DNA from: Actinomadura rubrisoli
GTDB lineage: Bacteria > Actinomycetota > Actinomycetes > Streptosporangiales > Streptosporangiaceae
DNA length: 54,780 nucleotides
Assembly: GCF_004349215.1 (NCBI RefSeq)
Contig: NZ_SMKU01000017.1
Coordinates: 1 to 54,780, forward strand
Direction of reading: 5' to 3'
Part shown: piece after piece, positions 8,493 to 16,897 of the stretch
How the letters are laid out: each line of letters starts with the position of its first letter
Position numbering within the stretch: position 1 is the first letter of the stretch
Position numbers and translations under genes: made by a program
The notes under the pieces: generated by a model
The model's input: only the letters and a program-made list of their open reading frames with translations
Databases searched by the model: none
What the model was told of the DNA's origin: nothing

Positions 8493-8760
8493 TTCGACCC
8501 CCGCCTATTTCTTCTCGCAGATGTCGCGGCGCGAAATCTCCTCGCCGTCCCGCACAGCCAATCCGCGCCGAGCCCCGGCGGGGCAGGGTTTTGCCGCCCT
8601 CGTCCTGCGACCGGCCTGCTCTTTTGCCACGTCAATGCGCAGTATCGAATGCCCCATGAAACAGTAATCACGGCGTGCCCGGCCCCGCCTTTCCCGCGTT
8701 CGGGATTGTTCGGCTTACGTTTGTCTCGACCTGTGGGGAAGACGAGCGCGGAGGAGAACA
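8493..8760. promoter_or_regulatory. Divergent promoter region of the terpene synthase operon and GGPP synthase
   Basis: This 268-bp gap lies between the class I synthase (leftward) and the GGPP synthase (rightward), and parts are AT-richer than the surroundings (8500-8560 and 8620-8740). It must hold both promoters. I saw no clear operator palindrome and no confident promoter boxes. Confidence 0.35.
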
Positions 8761-9819
8761 GTGGGGACGAGCATGACGGCGACCGAGGCACCCGCCCCGT
8801 CGATCGGGGACGCGGGACGCGTGCTGGCGCGCACCCGCGCCGTCTTCGAGCCCGCGCTCCGGGCGGCGGTGCACCGCCTTCCCGCCCCCATCCGCCGCAT
8901 CGCGGGCTACCACCTGGGCTGGTGGGACGAGCGGGAGCGCCCCACGCCCGGCGGGAACGGCGGCAAGGCGATCCGCCCCGTGCTGGCCCTGCTGTGCGGC
9001 GAGGCCGTCGGCGGCGGCCGCGACGGCGCCCTTCCGGCGGCGGTCGCCGTGGAGCTCGTCCACAACTTCTCACTGCTGCACGACGACATCATGGACGGCG
9101 ACCGGACGCGCCGGCACCGGCCCGCGGCCTGGACCGTCTTCGGCACCGCGCAGGCGCTGCTGACCGGCGACTCCATGATGGTGGCGGCGATGGACACCCT
9201 GGCCGCCGAGCGCGCGGACGTGGCGCCGCGCGCGCTGCGCGACCTGGCGGCCGGGCTGCAGGACCTGTGCGCGGGGCAGTCCGCCGACATCCGGCTGGCG
9301 GCCGACGAGGGGGCGACCCTGGACGACTGCCGCGAGGTCATCGCCGGCAAGACCGCCTCGCTGCTCGGCTGCGCCTGCTCGCTGGGCGCGATGTACGGCG
9401 GCGGCCGCAAGGAGCAGGTCCGGCTGATGCGCATGTTCGGCGAGCGGCTCGGCCACGCGTTCCAGCTCGTGGACGACGTCCTCGGGATCTGGGGCGACCC
9501 GCGCGAGACGGGCAAGCCCGTCCACTCCGACCTGGCGCGCCGCAGGCGGTCGCTCCCGGTGGTGGCCGCGCTCGGCTCGGGCACCGCCGCGGGCCGCGAG
9601 CTGGCCGCCGCCTACGAGGCGGACGTGGAGTTCTCCCCCGCCGTGCTGGCGCACCTGGCCGCGCTCGTCGAGCGGACGGGCGCCCGGCGGCTGGCCGCCG
9701 AGCTGACCGCCAAGAACCTCGCCGACGCGACGGCCTGCCTGGACGCGGCCGCGCCGCTCCCCGGCCCCGCCGCCGCCCTGCGCGCCATCGCCGAACTGGT
9801 CGCCGAACGCACCGCCTAG
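8761..9819 (+). CDS. Geranylgeranyl diphosphate synthase (polyprenyl synthetase)
   Basis: The 352-residue protein is a trans-isoprenyl diphosphate synthase. The first Asp-rich motif is LLHDDIMD (D108, D109, D112), followed by the RTRRHRP segment. The second is LVDDVLGIWGD (D238, D239). The GGKAIRP segment near residue 67 corresponds to the diphosphate-binding GGKRxRP. Chain length is assigned as C20 from the diterpene synthase neighbours, not from sequence alone. The GTG at 8761 is preferred because GGAGGAG lies five bases upstream; an ATG at 8773 is an alternative. The gene supplies GGPP to the class II cyclase. Confidence 0.9.
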   Translation: MGTSMTATEAPAPSIGDAGRVLARTRAVFEPALRAAVHRLPAPIRRIAGYHLGWWDERERPTPGGNGGKAIRPVLALLCGEAVGGGRDGALPAAVAVELVHNFSLLHDDIMDGDRTRRHRPAAWTVFGTAQALLTGDSMMVAAMDTLAAERADVAPRALRDLAAGLQDLCAGQSADIRLAADEGATLDDCREVIAGKTASLLGCACSLGAMYGGGRKEQVRLMRMFGERLGHAFQLVDDVLGIWGDPRETGKPVHSDLARRRRSLPVVAALGSGTAAGRELAAAYEADVEFSPAVLAHLAALVERTGARRLAAELTAKNLADATACLDAAAPLPGPAAALRAIAELVAERTA

Positions 9820-9932
9820 CGCACCCGCACAGCCGCCCGCCGGGCCTGACCGGCTTTTGCCGTTCGCCGTCACCGTCCGCGACTCCCCGGCTACGGTCGA
9901 AGGCCCGAGGCATCGCGGAACGGTGACAGCAC

Positions 9933-12041
9933 ATGAGCGGATCGGCGACGGCGGGCGCGGGCGGGCGCCCCGCGGGCAACCTGCCTTACGGGCTCCCGAG
10001 CTTCGTCGGACGGGAGACCGAGCTCCTCGACCTGGAGCGCCTGCTGGAGACGGCGCCCCTGGTCACGCTGACCGGGACGGGCGGGGTCGGCAAGACCCGC
10101 ACCGCGCTGGAGGCGGCCCACCGCGTGCGCGACCGGTTCCCCGACGGGGTCTGGCTGGTGGAGCTGTCGCGGCTGCGCGACCCGGAGCTGCTGCCGCACG
10201 CGGTCGCGACGTCCCTGGGCGTGCACGACCAGGGCACGAGCCCCCTGCCCGATGTGCTGGCGGGCTTCCTCGCCGACCGGCGCAGCCTGCTGATCCTGGA
10301 CACCTGCGAGCATCTGCCCGGGGCGTGCGCCGACCTGGTGACGCCGCTGCTGGCGGCGGCGCCGGACCTGCGGATCCTCGCGACCGGGCGGCAGCCGCTC
10401 GACGCCGAGGGCGAGCGGGTGGTCACGCTCGCGCCGCTGGCCGTCCCGGCCGAGGGCGAGGACGACACCGAGGGCGCCGCGCTCAGCGAGGGGGTGCGGC
10501 TGTTCGCCGCCCGGGCGCGGCACGCCGTCCCCGGCTTCGTGGTGGACGAGGCGAACCGGGCCGTCGTGGCCCGGCTGTGCCGCGGGCTCGACGGCCTGCC
10601 GCTGGCGCTGGAGCTGGCGGCGCCGTGGCTGCGGGTGCTCCCGGTCGAGGCCGTCGCCGACCGGCTCGACGAGCGGTTCCGGCTGCTCGCCCGGGGCCCC
10701 GGCAGGCAGCCCGGCAGGCACGAGACGCTCCGGACGGCGATCGGGTGGAGCCACGAGCTGTGCGGCCCCGCCGAGCGGCTGCTGTGGGTCCGCGCGTCGG
10801 TGTTCGCGGGCGGCTTCGACCGCCGGAGCGTCCAGGAGGTGTGCTCCGGCGGGCCGATCGACCCGGCCGACGTCCCGCGGCTGCTGGCGCGGCTCGTCCG
10901 CAAGTCGATCGTGATGGACGGCGGGGACGGCGCCCAGCCCCGCTACCGGATGCTCGACACCGTCCGCGAGTACGGGGCCCGGTGGCTGCGCGAGCTGGGC
11001 GAGGAGCCGGAGATCCGGCGGCGGCACCGCGACTTCCACCTCGCCCACGCCCGGCGCGCCTACGCGTGCTGGATGGGCGGCAGGCAGGTCACCTGGTACG
11101 AGCGCGCCCTGTCGGCCCACGCCGACATCCGGGTGGCGCTGGAGCACTGCCTCGCCGGCCCGGACGTCGGCGACGCGCTGGAGCTGGCCGGGAACCTGTG
11201 GTTCTACTGGTACGCGTGCGGCTTCCAGCGGGAGGGCCGCCACTACCTCGAACGGGCGCTCGCCGTCTCCGCCGAGACGGGCCCGAGGCGGACGCTGGCG
11301 GCCTGGGCGCGCGGGCTGATCACGCTCTCCCAGGGCGACATCGACGCGGCCGAGGAGTGCGCCGGCATCTGCCGCGCCGACGCCGGCCGGACCGCCGAGA
11401 CGGCCGCCGCGTTCCTGGAGGGGTCGGCCCTGACGCTGACCGGCGAGAGCGCCAAGGCGCTGGTCGTGCTGCGCCGGCTGGAGCCCGACCCGCTGCGCGG
11501 CGGCATGGACGAGGCGATCTGGCTCCTCGAACGCGGCGTCCGCGCGTTCGCCCACGTCCAGCTCGGCGATCTGGCCGAGGCGGCGGCGCTGGCCGAGGAG
11601 GCGCGGGCGGGCAGCGCCGAGCGCGGCGAGCGGTGCCTCCAGGCGTGGGGCGACTACGTGCAGGCGCTCGCCGAGCTCGGCCTCGGGCGCCCCGAGGCCG
11701 CGGCCCGGCACGCGCGGAGCGCCCTGGAGAGCAAGCGGCCCCTGCACGACACCTGGTTCATGGCCCTCTGCCTGGACGCGCTGGCCCTGGCGGTCGCCGC
11801 CACCGGAGACGGCGAGCGCGCGGCCCGGCTCCTGGGGATCGGGCAGCGGATCTGGCGGGCGCACGGGCTGTCCCAGCTCGGCTCCCCCGAGCTGGCCGCC
11901 GCCCGCCAGGCGTGCGAGGGACGGCTGCGCGGCGCGCTCGGGGACGCGGCGTACGAGGCCGCCCACACCGCCGGTCTCCGGACGCCCCCGGACGAGGGCA
12001 TCGAGTACGCGCTCGCCACCCGGCACCACCAAGATCGGTAA
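9933..12041 (+). CDS. AfsR/LuxR-type signal-transduction NTPase lacking a DNA-binding domain
   Basis: The 702-residue protein begins with the conserved NLPYGLPSFVGRE segment and a P-loop (GTGGVGKT, 48-55), followed by LLILDTCEH (Walker B) and the sensor region LRILATGRQPL seen in AfsR/SARP and large LuxR-type regulators. The C-terminal half is helical, TPR-like. Unlike full-length regulators of this group it has no winged-helix domain before the NTPase and no LuxR helix-turn-helix at the end, so it probably acts through protein partners or has lost its output domain. It lies 113 bp after the GGPP synthase on the same strand and could regulate the terpene cluster, but this is positional inference only. 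Confidence 0.8.
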   Translation: MSGSATAGAGGRPAGNLPYGLPSFVGRETELLDLERLLETAPLVTLTGTGGVGKTRTALEAAHRVRDRFPDGVWLVELSRLRDPELLPHAVATSLGVHDQGTSPLPDVLAGFLADRRSLLILDTCEHLPGACADLVTPLLAAAPDLRILATGRQPLDAEGERVVTLAPLAVPAEGEDDTEGAALSEGVRLFAARARHAVPGFVVDEANRAVVARLCRGLDGLPLALELAAPWLRVLPVEAVADRLDERFRLLARGPGRQPGRHETLRTAIGWSHELCGPAERLLWVRASVFAGGFDRRSVQEVCSGGPIDPADVPRLLARLVRKSIVMDGGDGAQPRYRMLDTVREYGARWLRELGEEPEIRRRHRDFHLAHARRAYACWMGGRQVTWYERALSAHADIRVALEHCLAGPDVGDALELAGNLWFYWYACGFQREGRHYLERALAVSAETGPRRTLAAWARGLITLSQGDIDAAEECAGICRADAGRTAETAAAFLEGSALTLTGESAKALVVLRRLEPDPLRGGMDEAIWLLERGVRAFAHVQLGDLAEAAALAEEARAGSAERGERCLQAWGDYVQALAELGLGRPEAAARHARSALESKRPLHDTWFMALCLDALALAVAATGDGERAARLLGIGQRIWRAHGLSQLGSPELAAARQACEGRLRGALGDAAYEAAHTAGLRTPPDEGIEYALATRHHQDR

Positions 12042-12124
12042 AATCACCGCAAGGCGGACAGTTCGGAGTACCGTTCCTCACGCGGTTTCCCCCTGTCCCG
12101 ACCAGCGCAGATCCGGAGCGCGCA

Positions 12125-12976
12125 GTGAACTACGACGACCAGCCCTCGCTCGCCGACATCCCCAACGACGTGCCGACCTCGGCCCGGGCCTACGGATGGC
12201 TCCTCGGCGGCAAGGACAACTACGAGGTCGACCGGCAGTTCATCAGGAAGCAGCTGGAGGCCCATCCCGCCGGCCTGGACATCACCCGGCAGAACCGGCT
12301 GTTCCTCTACCGCGCCGTCCGCTACCTGGCCACCGAGGCCGGGATCCGGCAGTTCATCGACATGGGCTGCGGCCTGCCGACCGACGACAACGTCCACCAG
12401 GTCGCCCGGCAGTTCGCGCCGGACGCCCGCGTCGTCTACGTCGACATCGACCCGATCGTGCTGGCGCACGGCCGCGCGCTGCTCGCGGGCGACGCGTCCA
12501 CGACCGTGATCACCGCCGACATGCGCGACCAGGACTACATCCTGGAGCACGAGGACGTGCGGCGGCTGATCGACTTCTCCGAGCCGGTCGCGACGCTGTT
12601 CCTGTCGGTCGGCCACCACCTGCCCGACGGCGACGACCCGCGCCGCGTCCTGCACACCGTCATCGACCGGGCGGCGCCCGGCAGCCACCTGACGTTCTCC
12701 CAGGTGGCGTGCGACGACCCGGTGCGGAGCGCGCAGATGACCGAGCAGGTGACCAGCGCCGGGATCCGGTGGCAGACGCGCACCCCGGCCGAGATCGACG
12801 CGCTGCTGTCGGACCTGGACCCGGTCGAGCCGGGCCTGGTCAACCTGGTCGACTGGCGGCCGATGGACCTCCAGCCGCAGCTCGCGCCCGTCCCGCCCGA
12901 GCTGGAGCGGTACGCGGGCGCCTCCAAGCTGGATCGCTCCATCTACGAGTACGGCGGCGTCCTCCGCAAGCGCTGA
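12125..12976 (+). CDS. SAM-dependent methyltransferase (pfam04672/DUF574 type)
   Basis: The 283-residue protein matches the actinobacterial family whose members begin with a statement such as PTSARAYGWLLGGKDNYEVDR, carry a variant SAM-binding loop (FIDMGCGLPTDDN) and an acidic ribose-binding strand (VVYVDIDP), and end near YGGVLRK. The family is large and the substrates are mostly unknown. The GTG at 12125 is chosen because GGAG lies seven bases upstream and family proteins start close to this point. It is 83 bp downstream of the NTPase gene on the same strand. A link to terpene tailoring cannot be shown. Confidence 0.85.
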   Translation: MNYDDQPSLADIPNDVPTSARAYGWLLGGKDNYEVDRQFIRKQLEAHPAGLDITRQNRLFLYRAVRYLATEAGIRQFIDMGCGLPTDDNVHQVARQFAPDARVVYVDIDPIVLAHGRALLAGDASTTVITADMRDQDYILEHEDVRRLIDFSEPVATLFLSVGHHLPDGDDPRRVLHTVIDRAAPGSHLTFSQVACDDPVRSAQMTEQVTSAGIRWQTRTPAEIDALLSDLDPVEPGLVNLVDWRPMDLQPQLAPVPPELERYAGASKLDRSIYEYGGVLRKR

Positions 12977-13177
12977 AACCCTGCTAGACGATCTTTTGGT
13001 CCCGGGACTGCCCCGCGGCGGGGGCGGGCGGGCGCCGGCCCGGCGGCCTATCCGACATTCCGGATCCGCTCCCGTCGCGACCTTGCGATTCGCTGACCGG
13101 TCCGTGGGCATTTCCGCACGAGAGGAGGGCATCAAGAAGTCTCCGTTCGCATTTGCGGCGATTGGGGGGACACCACG

Positions 13178-14230
13178 ATGTGGGACTACGCGGGCCGGGA
13201 CACCGCGATCGACATGGGCAGCGCGACCGTGCGGATGCACGTCAAGGACCGCGGGGTCGTCTGCCGGGAGCCCTCGCTGCTGGCCCGCTCCCGGCGGACC
13301 GGCCAGATCCTCGCGCTGGGCCTCCCCGCGCAGCAGATGGCGGGACGCGACTCCGACGTCGCGCTCGTGCGGCCCATCCGCGAGGGCGCGCCGACCGAGA
13401 CCGACGAGGCCGAGTACCTGATGCGGCACCTGGTCCGCAGGCACCACCGCCGCCACTACATGGCGCGGCCCCGGCTGGTCGTCACCGTCCCCAGCGGGAT
13501 GACCTCCGTCCACTACCGGGCCCTGCAGTTCTCGGCCTACCAGGCGGGCGCGCGGCGGCTCACCATGGTCCCGACGCCGATCGCCGCCGCCATCGGCATG
13601 GGGATGACGGAGGCCGGACCCGAGATCGCGGTCATCGCCGACATCGGCGCGGACCTCACCGACGTCGGCGTCATCGCGTTCGGCGGGCTGGTCACCTCGC
13701 ACACCGCGGCGGTCGGCGGCTCGGACCTGGACCGCGCCATCGTCGCCCTCGTCCGGCGCGAGCACGGGGTGACCCTGTCGGCGGCCGCCGCCGAGGAGGC
13801 CAAGATCGCGGTCGGCGCCGTGCCCTGCGTGGGGCGGCAGCCGATCCGGCAGGCCCCGGTGGACGGCCGCGACGCCACGACCGGGCTGCCCCGGCGCGTC
13901 GTCGTCACCACCACCGACGTGCAGCGCGCGATCGAGGGGCCCGTCTCCAAGATCGTCGAGGCGGTCCACGCGGGCCTGCGCGGCTGCTCGCCCGAGGTCT
14001 CCGGCGAGCTGCTGAGCGTGGGCGTCACCCTGACCGGCGGGACCGCCCGCCTCCCCGGCCTGGAGCGGCTGATCCGCGACCGGACGGGGCTGGACGCCTG
14101 GCTCGGCGACGACACCGGCGACGCGGCCGTGATCGGCGCGGCGGACGTCCTGCGCACCGCCGGGCTAAACCCGCCCGTCCAGGACGCAACGTCCCGCCCG
14201 CATCTCCTGACGACCGTCCCCCAGTACTAA
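13178..14230 (+). CDS. MreB-like actin-fold ATPase
   Basis: The 350-residue protein has the actin/MreB fold signatures: an N-terminal phosphate loop (TAIDMGSATVRMHV), VTVPSGMTSVHYRAL in the interdomain region, phosphate loop 2 (VIADIGADLTDVGVIAFGG) and the adenosine motif (LTGGTARLPGLERLI). It lies alone with no mreC, mreD, pbp2 or rodA beside it, so it is probably one of the extra MreB/Mbl paralogues found in actinomycetes (often associated with sporulation or the envelope) rather than the main rod-shape protein. The start has a GGGGGG ribosome-binding site eight bases upstream. Confidence 0.85.
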   Translation: MWDYAGRDTAIDMGSATVRMHVKDRGVVCREPSLLARSRRTGQILALGLPAQQMAGRDSDVALVRPIREGAPTETDEAEYLMRHLVRRHHRRHYMARPRLVVTVPSGMTSVHYRALQFSAYQAGARRLTMVPTPIAAAIGMGMTEAGPEIAVIADIGADLTDVGVIAFGGLVTSHTAAVGGSDLDRAIVALVRREHGVTLSAAAAEEAKIAVGAVPCVGRQPIRQAPVDGRDATTGLPRRVVVTTTDVQRAIEGPVSKIVEAVHAGLRGCSPEVSGELLSVGVTLTGGTARLPGLERLIRDRTGLDAWLGDDTGDAAVIGAADVLRTAGLNPPVQDATSRPHLLTTVPQY

Positions 14231-14330
14231 CGTTCCGAAAGGGCACATACCTAGGACCGCAGGGGAAGCCGATGCTGACCGGGTGGCCGTTTCCGTCACG
14301 CTCGGGTCCTCGCGGCGTCACGATGGGTGC

Positions 14331-15263
14331 ATGGCCTTCGAGGGGATGCCCGGATACGACCTGATCAACGTCGTCAGGGAGCTCGGGCCCGTGGAGGCGG
14401 TCCGCGATCAGGAGGCCGCCGAGCGGATGCGCGTCTATCCGAAGATCGTGGGTGCCGGGCCGCCGGACTTCGGCGTCGCCGAGCAGCGCGGCGGCGAGTG
14501 GCGGATCCTGACGCTCGGCGCGATGGAGCCCGCCGGCGCCCGGATCGACCTGGCGATCCACCTGCGCGAGACGTCCGCCGGGCGGCGGGCGTGCGTGCGG
14601 CGGGAGATGCTCGCTATCGCCGACCGGCTCGACCCCGAAGTGGGCGAGGCCGACACCGGCACCGAGTTCCGCGTCGGCGGCGGCCGCTTCCGGATCGTCC
14701 GGACGCTGGGCTTCACCCGCTTCGGGGACGACGGGCCCGAGCCCGCCCGCGCCACCGACACCGAGGAGGGCCCGGTCAGCTCGTTCCTCATCGACCCGAC
14801 GGCGCCGGTCGGCCCGGCGGGCGCCGCGCTCCGGCTGGAGCTGCTGAGCCTGGTGCCCGCCGCGGGCACCGTCCCGGAGGAGCTGCGCCGGGAGGCCGTC
14901 GCGGCGATCAGGAGGCATCCGGGGGTGGTGCTGCTGCCCCCGGAGTTCACCGTCGTGGAGGACCTGGACGACCGCTGGCGCCCGCTGACCGGCGGGGAGG
15001 GGCCGCAGGACGCCCGCGACGCGCTCGCCCACTACTTCCGCGTGATCCTGCCGCGGTTCACCCCGCCCGGCATGGCGCCGCCGAGCCCCGGCGAGCTGGA
15101 GGAGTACGCGCGCGCCGCCGACCACGTCGAGACCGGGCGCGGGGTCGAGTTCGTCGCGTGCGGCCGGCGGTTCCGCGTCGTGCGGGTGGTGCGGATGATC
15201 CGGGTGGGCCCGGACGGCCCGGAACCCGCGCGTCCGTCCGACGAGGAACCCGACGCGGACTGA
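14331..15263 (+). CDS. DUF5954-like protein of unknown function
   Basis: The 310-residue protein has an internal repeat: GTEFRVGGGRFRIVRTLGFTR in the middle corresponds to GVEFVACGRRFRVVRVVRMIR near the C-terminus, each followed by an FGDDGPEPAR- or VGPDGPEPAR-like segment. It therefore seems to consist of two related halves of about 150 residues. The YPKIVGAGPPDFGVAEQ segment is what I associate with the actinobacterial DUF5954 family. No catalytic motif is recognisable. The ATG at 14331 is used although it lacks a clear ribosome-binding site. An upstream in-frame start (14283) would add a poorly conserved stretch. Confidence 0.65.
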   Translation: MAFEGMPGYDLINVVRELGPVEAVRDQEAAERMRVYPKIVGAGPPDFGVAEQRGGEWRILTLGAMEPAGARIDLAIHLRETSAGRRACVRREMLAIADRLDPEVGEADTGTEFRVGGGRFRIVRTLGFTRFGDDGPEPARATDTEEGPVSSFLIDPTAPVGPAGAALRLELLSLVPAAGTVPEELRREAVAAIRRHPGVVLLPPEFTVVEDLDDRWRPLTGGEGPQDARDALAHYFRVILPRFTPPGMAPPSPGELEEYARAADHVETGRGVEFVACGRRFRVVRVVRMIRVGPDGPEPARPSDEEPDAD

Positions 15264-15305
15264 CGCGAAGATCCATATTGCGGGTGGAATGTCGGGAGGC
15301 TTCGC

Positions 15306-15311
15306 TAGGCT
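15306..15311 (+). promoter_or_regulatory. Candidate -10 box for the tRNA-like RNA and its operon
   Basis: TAGGCT at 15306-15311 is a typical actinobacterial -10 hexamer. Transcription would begin near 15318-15319, exactly the first paired G of the tRNA-like structure. No good -35 sits at 17-18 bp spacing, so the promoter may be activator-dependent or use an alternative sigma factor. Confidence 0.4.
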
Positions 15312-15318
15312 GCCGCAT

Positions 15319-15398
15319 GGCAGGGCTGTAGCGCAGAGGTCGTCGCGCCATAGCTGCGAGCTGGAGGACGTCGGTTCGATTCCGACCAGTCCTGCCCC
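15319..15398 (+). ncRNA. tRNA-like RNA element heading the MoxR-VWA operon
   Basis: The segment folds as a tRNA mimic. Acceptor stem: 15322-15328 (AGGGCTG) with 15387-15393 (CAGTCCT), extended by GGC 15319-15321 with GCC 15394-15396 to 10 bp. T8-A9 is at 15329-15330. D-stem: GCGC 15331-15334 with GCGC 15345-15348, loop AGAGGTCGTC containing GG. T-arm: GTCGG 15370-15374 with CCGAC 15382-15386 and the canonical loop TTCGATT. Only 21 nt separate D-stem and T-stem (22-23 expected) and the anticodon arm is reduced to about TAGC/GCTG, so it is unlikely to decode. The 3' end is GCCC, not CCA. It ends 28 bp before the SDR start and could be a 5' leader or a processed RNA. A decayed tRNA gene is the alternative. 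Confidence 0.75.
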
Positions 15399-15425
15399 TA
15401 TCCGTTCCCGGTAGCGAGGAGTGCC

Positions 15426-16895
15426 GTGCCGTCCGTCCCCGCCGAGGAGCCGCAGGCGGCGGACACCGGCGGGGCACCCGCCGCGGCCGGCGCACCCGAT
15501 GGCCCCGGCGCGCCCGGCCCGGCCGAGCTGGCGGCGTGCCTGCGGGTGCTGGAGCGGGCGCGGTCCGCGCCGCCCGGCGATCCCCGGTGGCGGGCCGTGC
15601 ACGAGGCCGCCTCGCAGGTCCACCGGGCCGGGAAGAAGGCGCGCAAGGCGTCCCGGCTGGCCGAGCGCCGCCGGGGCGACCTGGAGGCACTGGCGGCCAC
15701 GGCGCGTTTCCAGAACCAGAATCCCGGCCCGTCCCCCGGCGGGGAACCCGCGCCCGGCCCCGCGCCGGAGCCCGTGCCGGAGCCCGCGAGCGAGGCGGCG
15801 CGGGTGCTGTCGGGCGCGCGGCGCTGCTATGTGTGCAAGGCGCCGTACAGGGACGTCCATCCCGACTACCACCTGCTGTGCCCGGAGTGCGCGCGGGAGA
15901 ACGCGGCGCGCCGCCATGCCCGCTGCGACCTGCGCGGCCGGCGGGCGCTGGTGACGGGCGGCCGGGTGAAGATCGGCTTCCAGGTCGCGCTGAAGCTGCT
16001 GCGCGACGGCGCGGACGTGCTGGTCACGACCCGTTTCCCGCGCGACGCCGCACGCCGGTTCGCGGCCGTCCGCGACTCCGGCGACTGGCTCGGCCGGCTG
16101 CACGTCCACGGCGTCGACCTGCTCGACCTGCCGGGCGTCGCGGGGCTGCTGGAGGCGGCGCACGCGCGGTTCGACCATCTCGACATCCTGGTCAACAACG
16201 CGGCGCAGACCGTCCGCAGGCCGCCCGCCTACCACCGGGAGGTGCGGGCGGCGGAGGCGCTGCCGCTGGACGGCCCGGCCGCGCGGGTCGACGTCGCGGA
16301 GGGCGGGCGGGCGGCGCTCGACGCGGGACCGGCGGCGGCCATGGCCGTCCGCGACGACGCCCTGTTCCCGGCCGGGCTGCGGGACGAGACGGGCGAGCCG
16401 CTCGACCTGCGCGAGCGCAACAGCTGGAGCCTGCGCCTGCACGAGGTCGACCCGGCCGAGTGGATGGAGGTGCAGATGGTGAACGCGTTCGCCCCGTTCC
16501 TGCTGACGGCGCGGCTGCGGGGGCTGATGGAGGCGTCGCCGTGGCCCGACCGGTACGTGGTGCAGGTCTCGGCGATGGAGGGCGGCTTCTCCCGCGCGAA
16601 CAAGACCGTCCGCCACCCGCACACCAACATGGCCAAGGCGTCGCTGAACATGCTGACCCGCACGTCCGCGGCCGACTACGCGGCGGCGGGCATCCACATG
16701 ACCAGCGTCGACACCGGCTGGGTGACCGACGAGCGCCCGCATCCCGGCAAGCTCGCGCAGCGGGAGGCGGGGTTCCGGCCGCCGCTGGACGTGATCGACG
16801 GCGCGGCCCGCGTGTACGACCCGATCGTGCGGGGCGTCGGCGGGGAGCGGCTGTCCGGCCTGTTCCTGAAGGACTACCGACCGGTGGAGTGGTGA
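15426..16895 (+). CDS. SDR-fold oxidoreductase with a zinc ribbon, atypical active site
   Basis: The 489-residue protein has a disordered Ala/Pro-rich N-terminus with a helical segment, a four-Cys zinc ribbon (CYVC at 134-137 and CPEC at 152-155) and then a Rossmann-fold short-chain dehydrogenase domain (ALVTGGRVKIGFQ from about 174, DILVNNAAQT for the NNAG motif). Where classical SDRs have YxxxK, this protein has T-N-M-A-K (within HPHTNMAKASLNML), so the catalytic Tyr is absent; it may bind NAD(P) as a sensor or use other chemistry. It is the first gene of a six-gene operon. The GTG at 15426 has AGGAG five to six bases upstream and lies 28 bp after the tRNA-like element. Confidence 0.8.
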   Translation: MPSVPAEEPQAADTGGAPAAAGAPDGPGAPGPAELAACLRVLERARSAPPGDPRWRAVHEAASQVHRAGKKARKASRLAERRRGDLEALAATARFQNQNPGPSPGGEPAPGPAPEPVPEPASEAARVLSGARRCYVCKAPYRDVHPDYHLLCPECARENAARRHARCDLRGRRALVTGGRVKIGFQVALKLLRDGADVLVTTRFPRDAARRFAAVRDSGDWLGRLHVHGVDLLDLPGVAGLLEAAHARFDHLDILVNNAAQTVRRPPAYHREVRAAEALPLDGPAARVDVAEGGRAALDAGPAAAMAVRDDALFPAGLRDETGEPLDLRERNSWSLRLHEVDPAEWMEVQMVNAFAPFLLTARLRGLMEASPWPDRYVVQVSAMEGGFSRANKTVRHPHTNMAKASLNMLTRTSAADYAAAGIHMTSVDTGWVTDERPHPGKLAQREAGFRPPLDVIDGAARVYDPIVRGVGGERLSGLFLKDYRPVEW

Positions 16896-16897
16896 CG

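Noticed and set aside
12977..13177. Terminator or regulatory RNA between the methyltransferase and MreB-like genes
   Set aside because: CCCCGC/GGCGGGG near 13010 pairs without a proper loop; nothing else convincing was seen in this 201-bp gap.
15319..15398. A functional tRNA gene (for example Trp- or Arg-like, given A1-U72 and G73)
   Set aside because: The anticodon arm is too short and badly paired, the spacing between D- and T-stems is 21 nt, and the acceptor stem extends to 10 bp. It is kept as a tRNA-like RNA.
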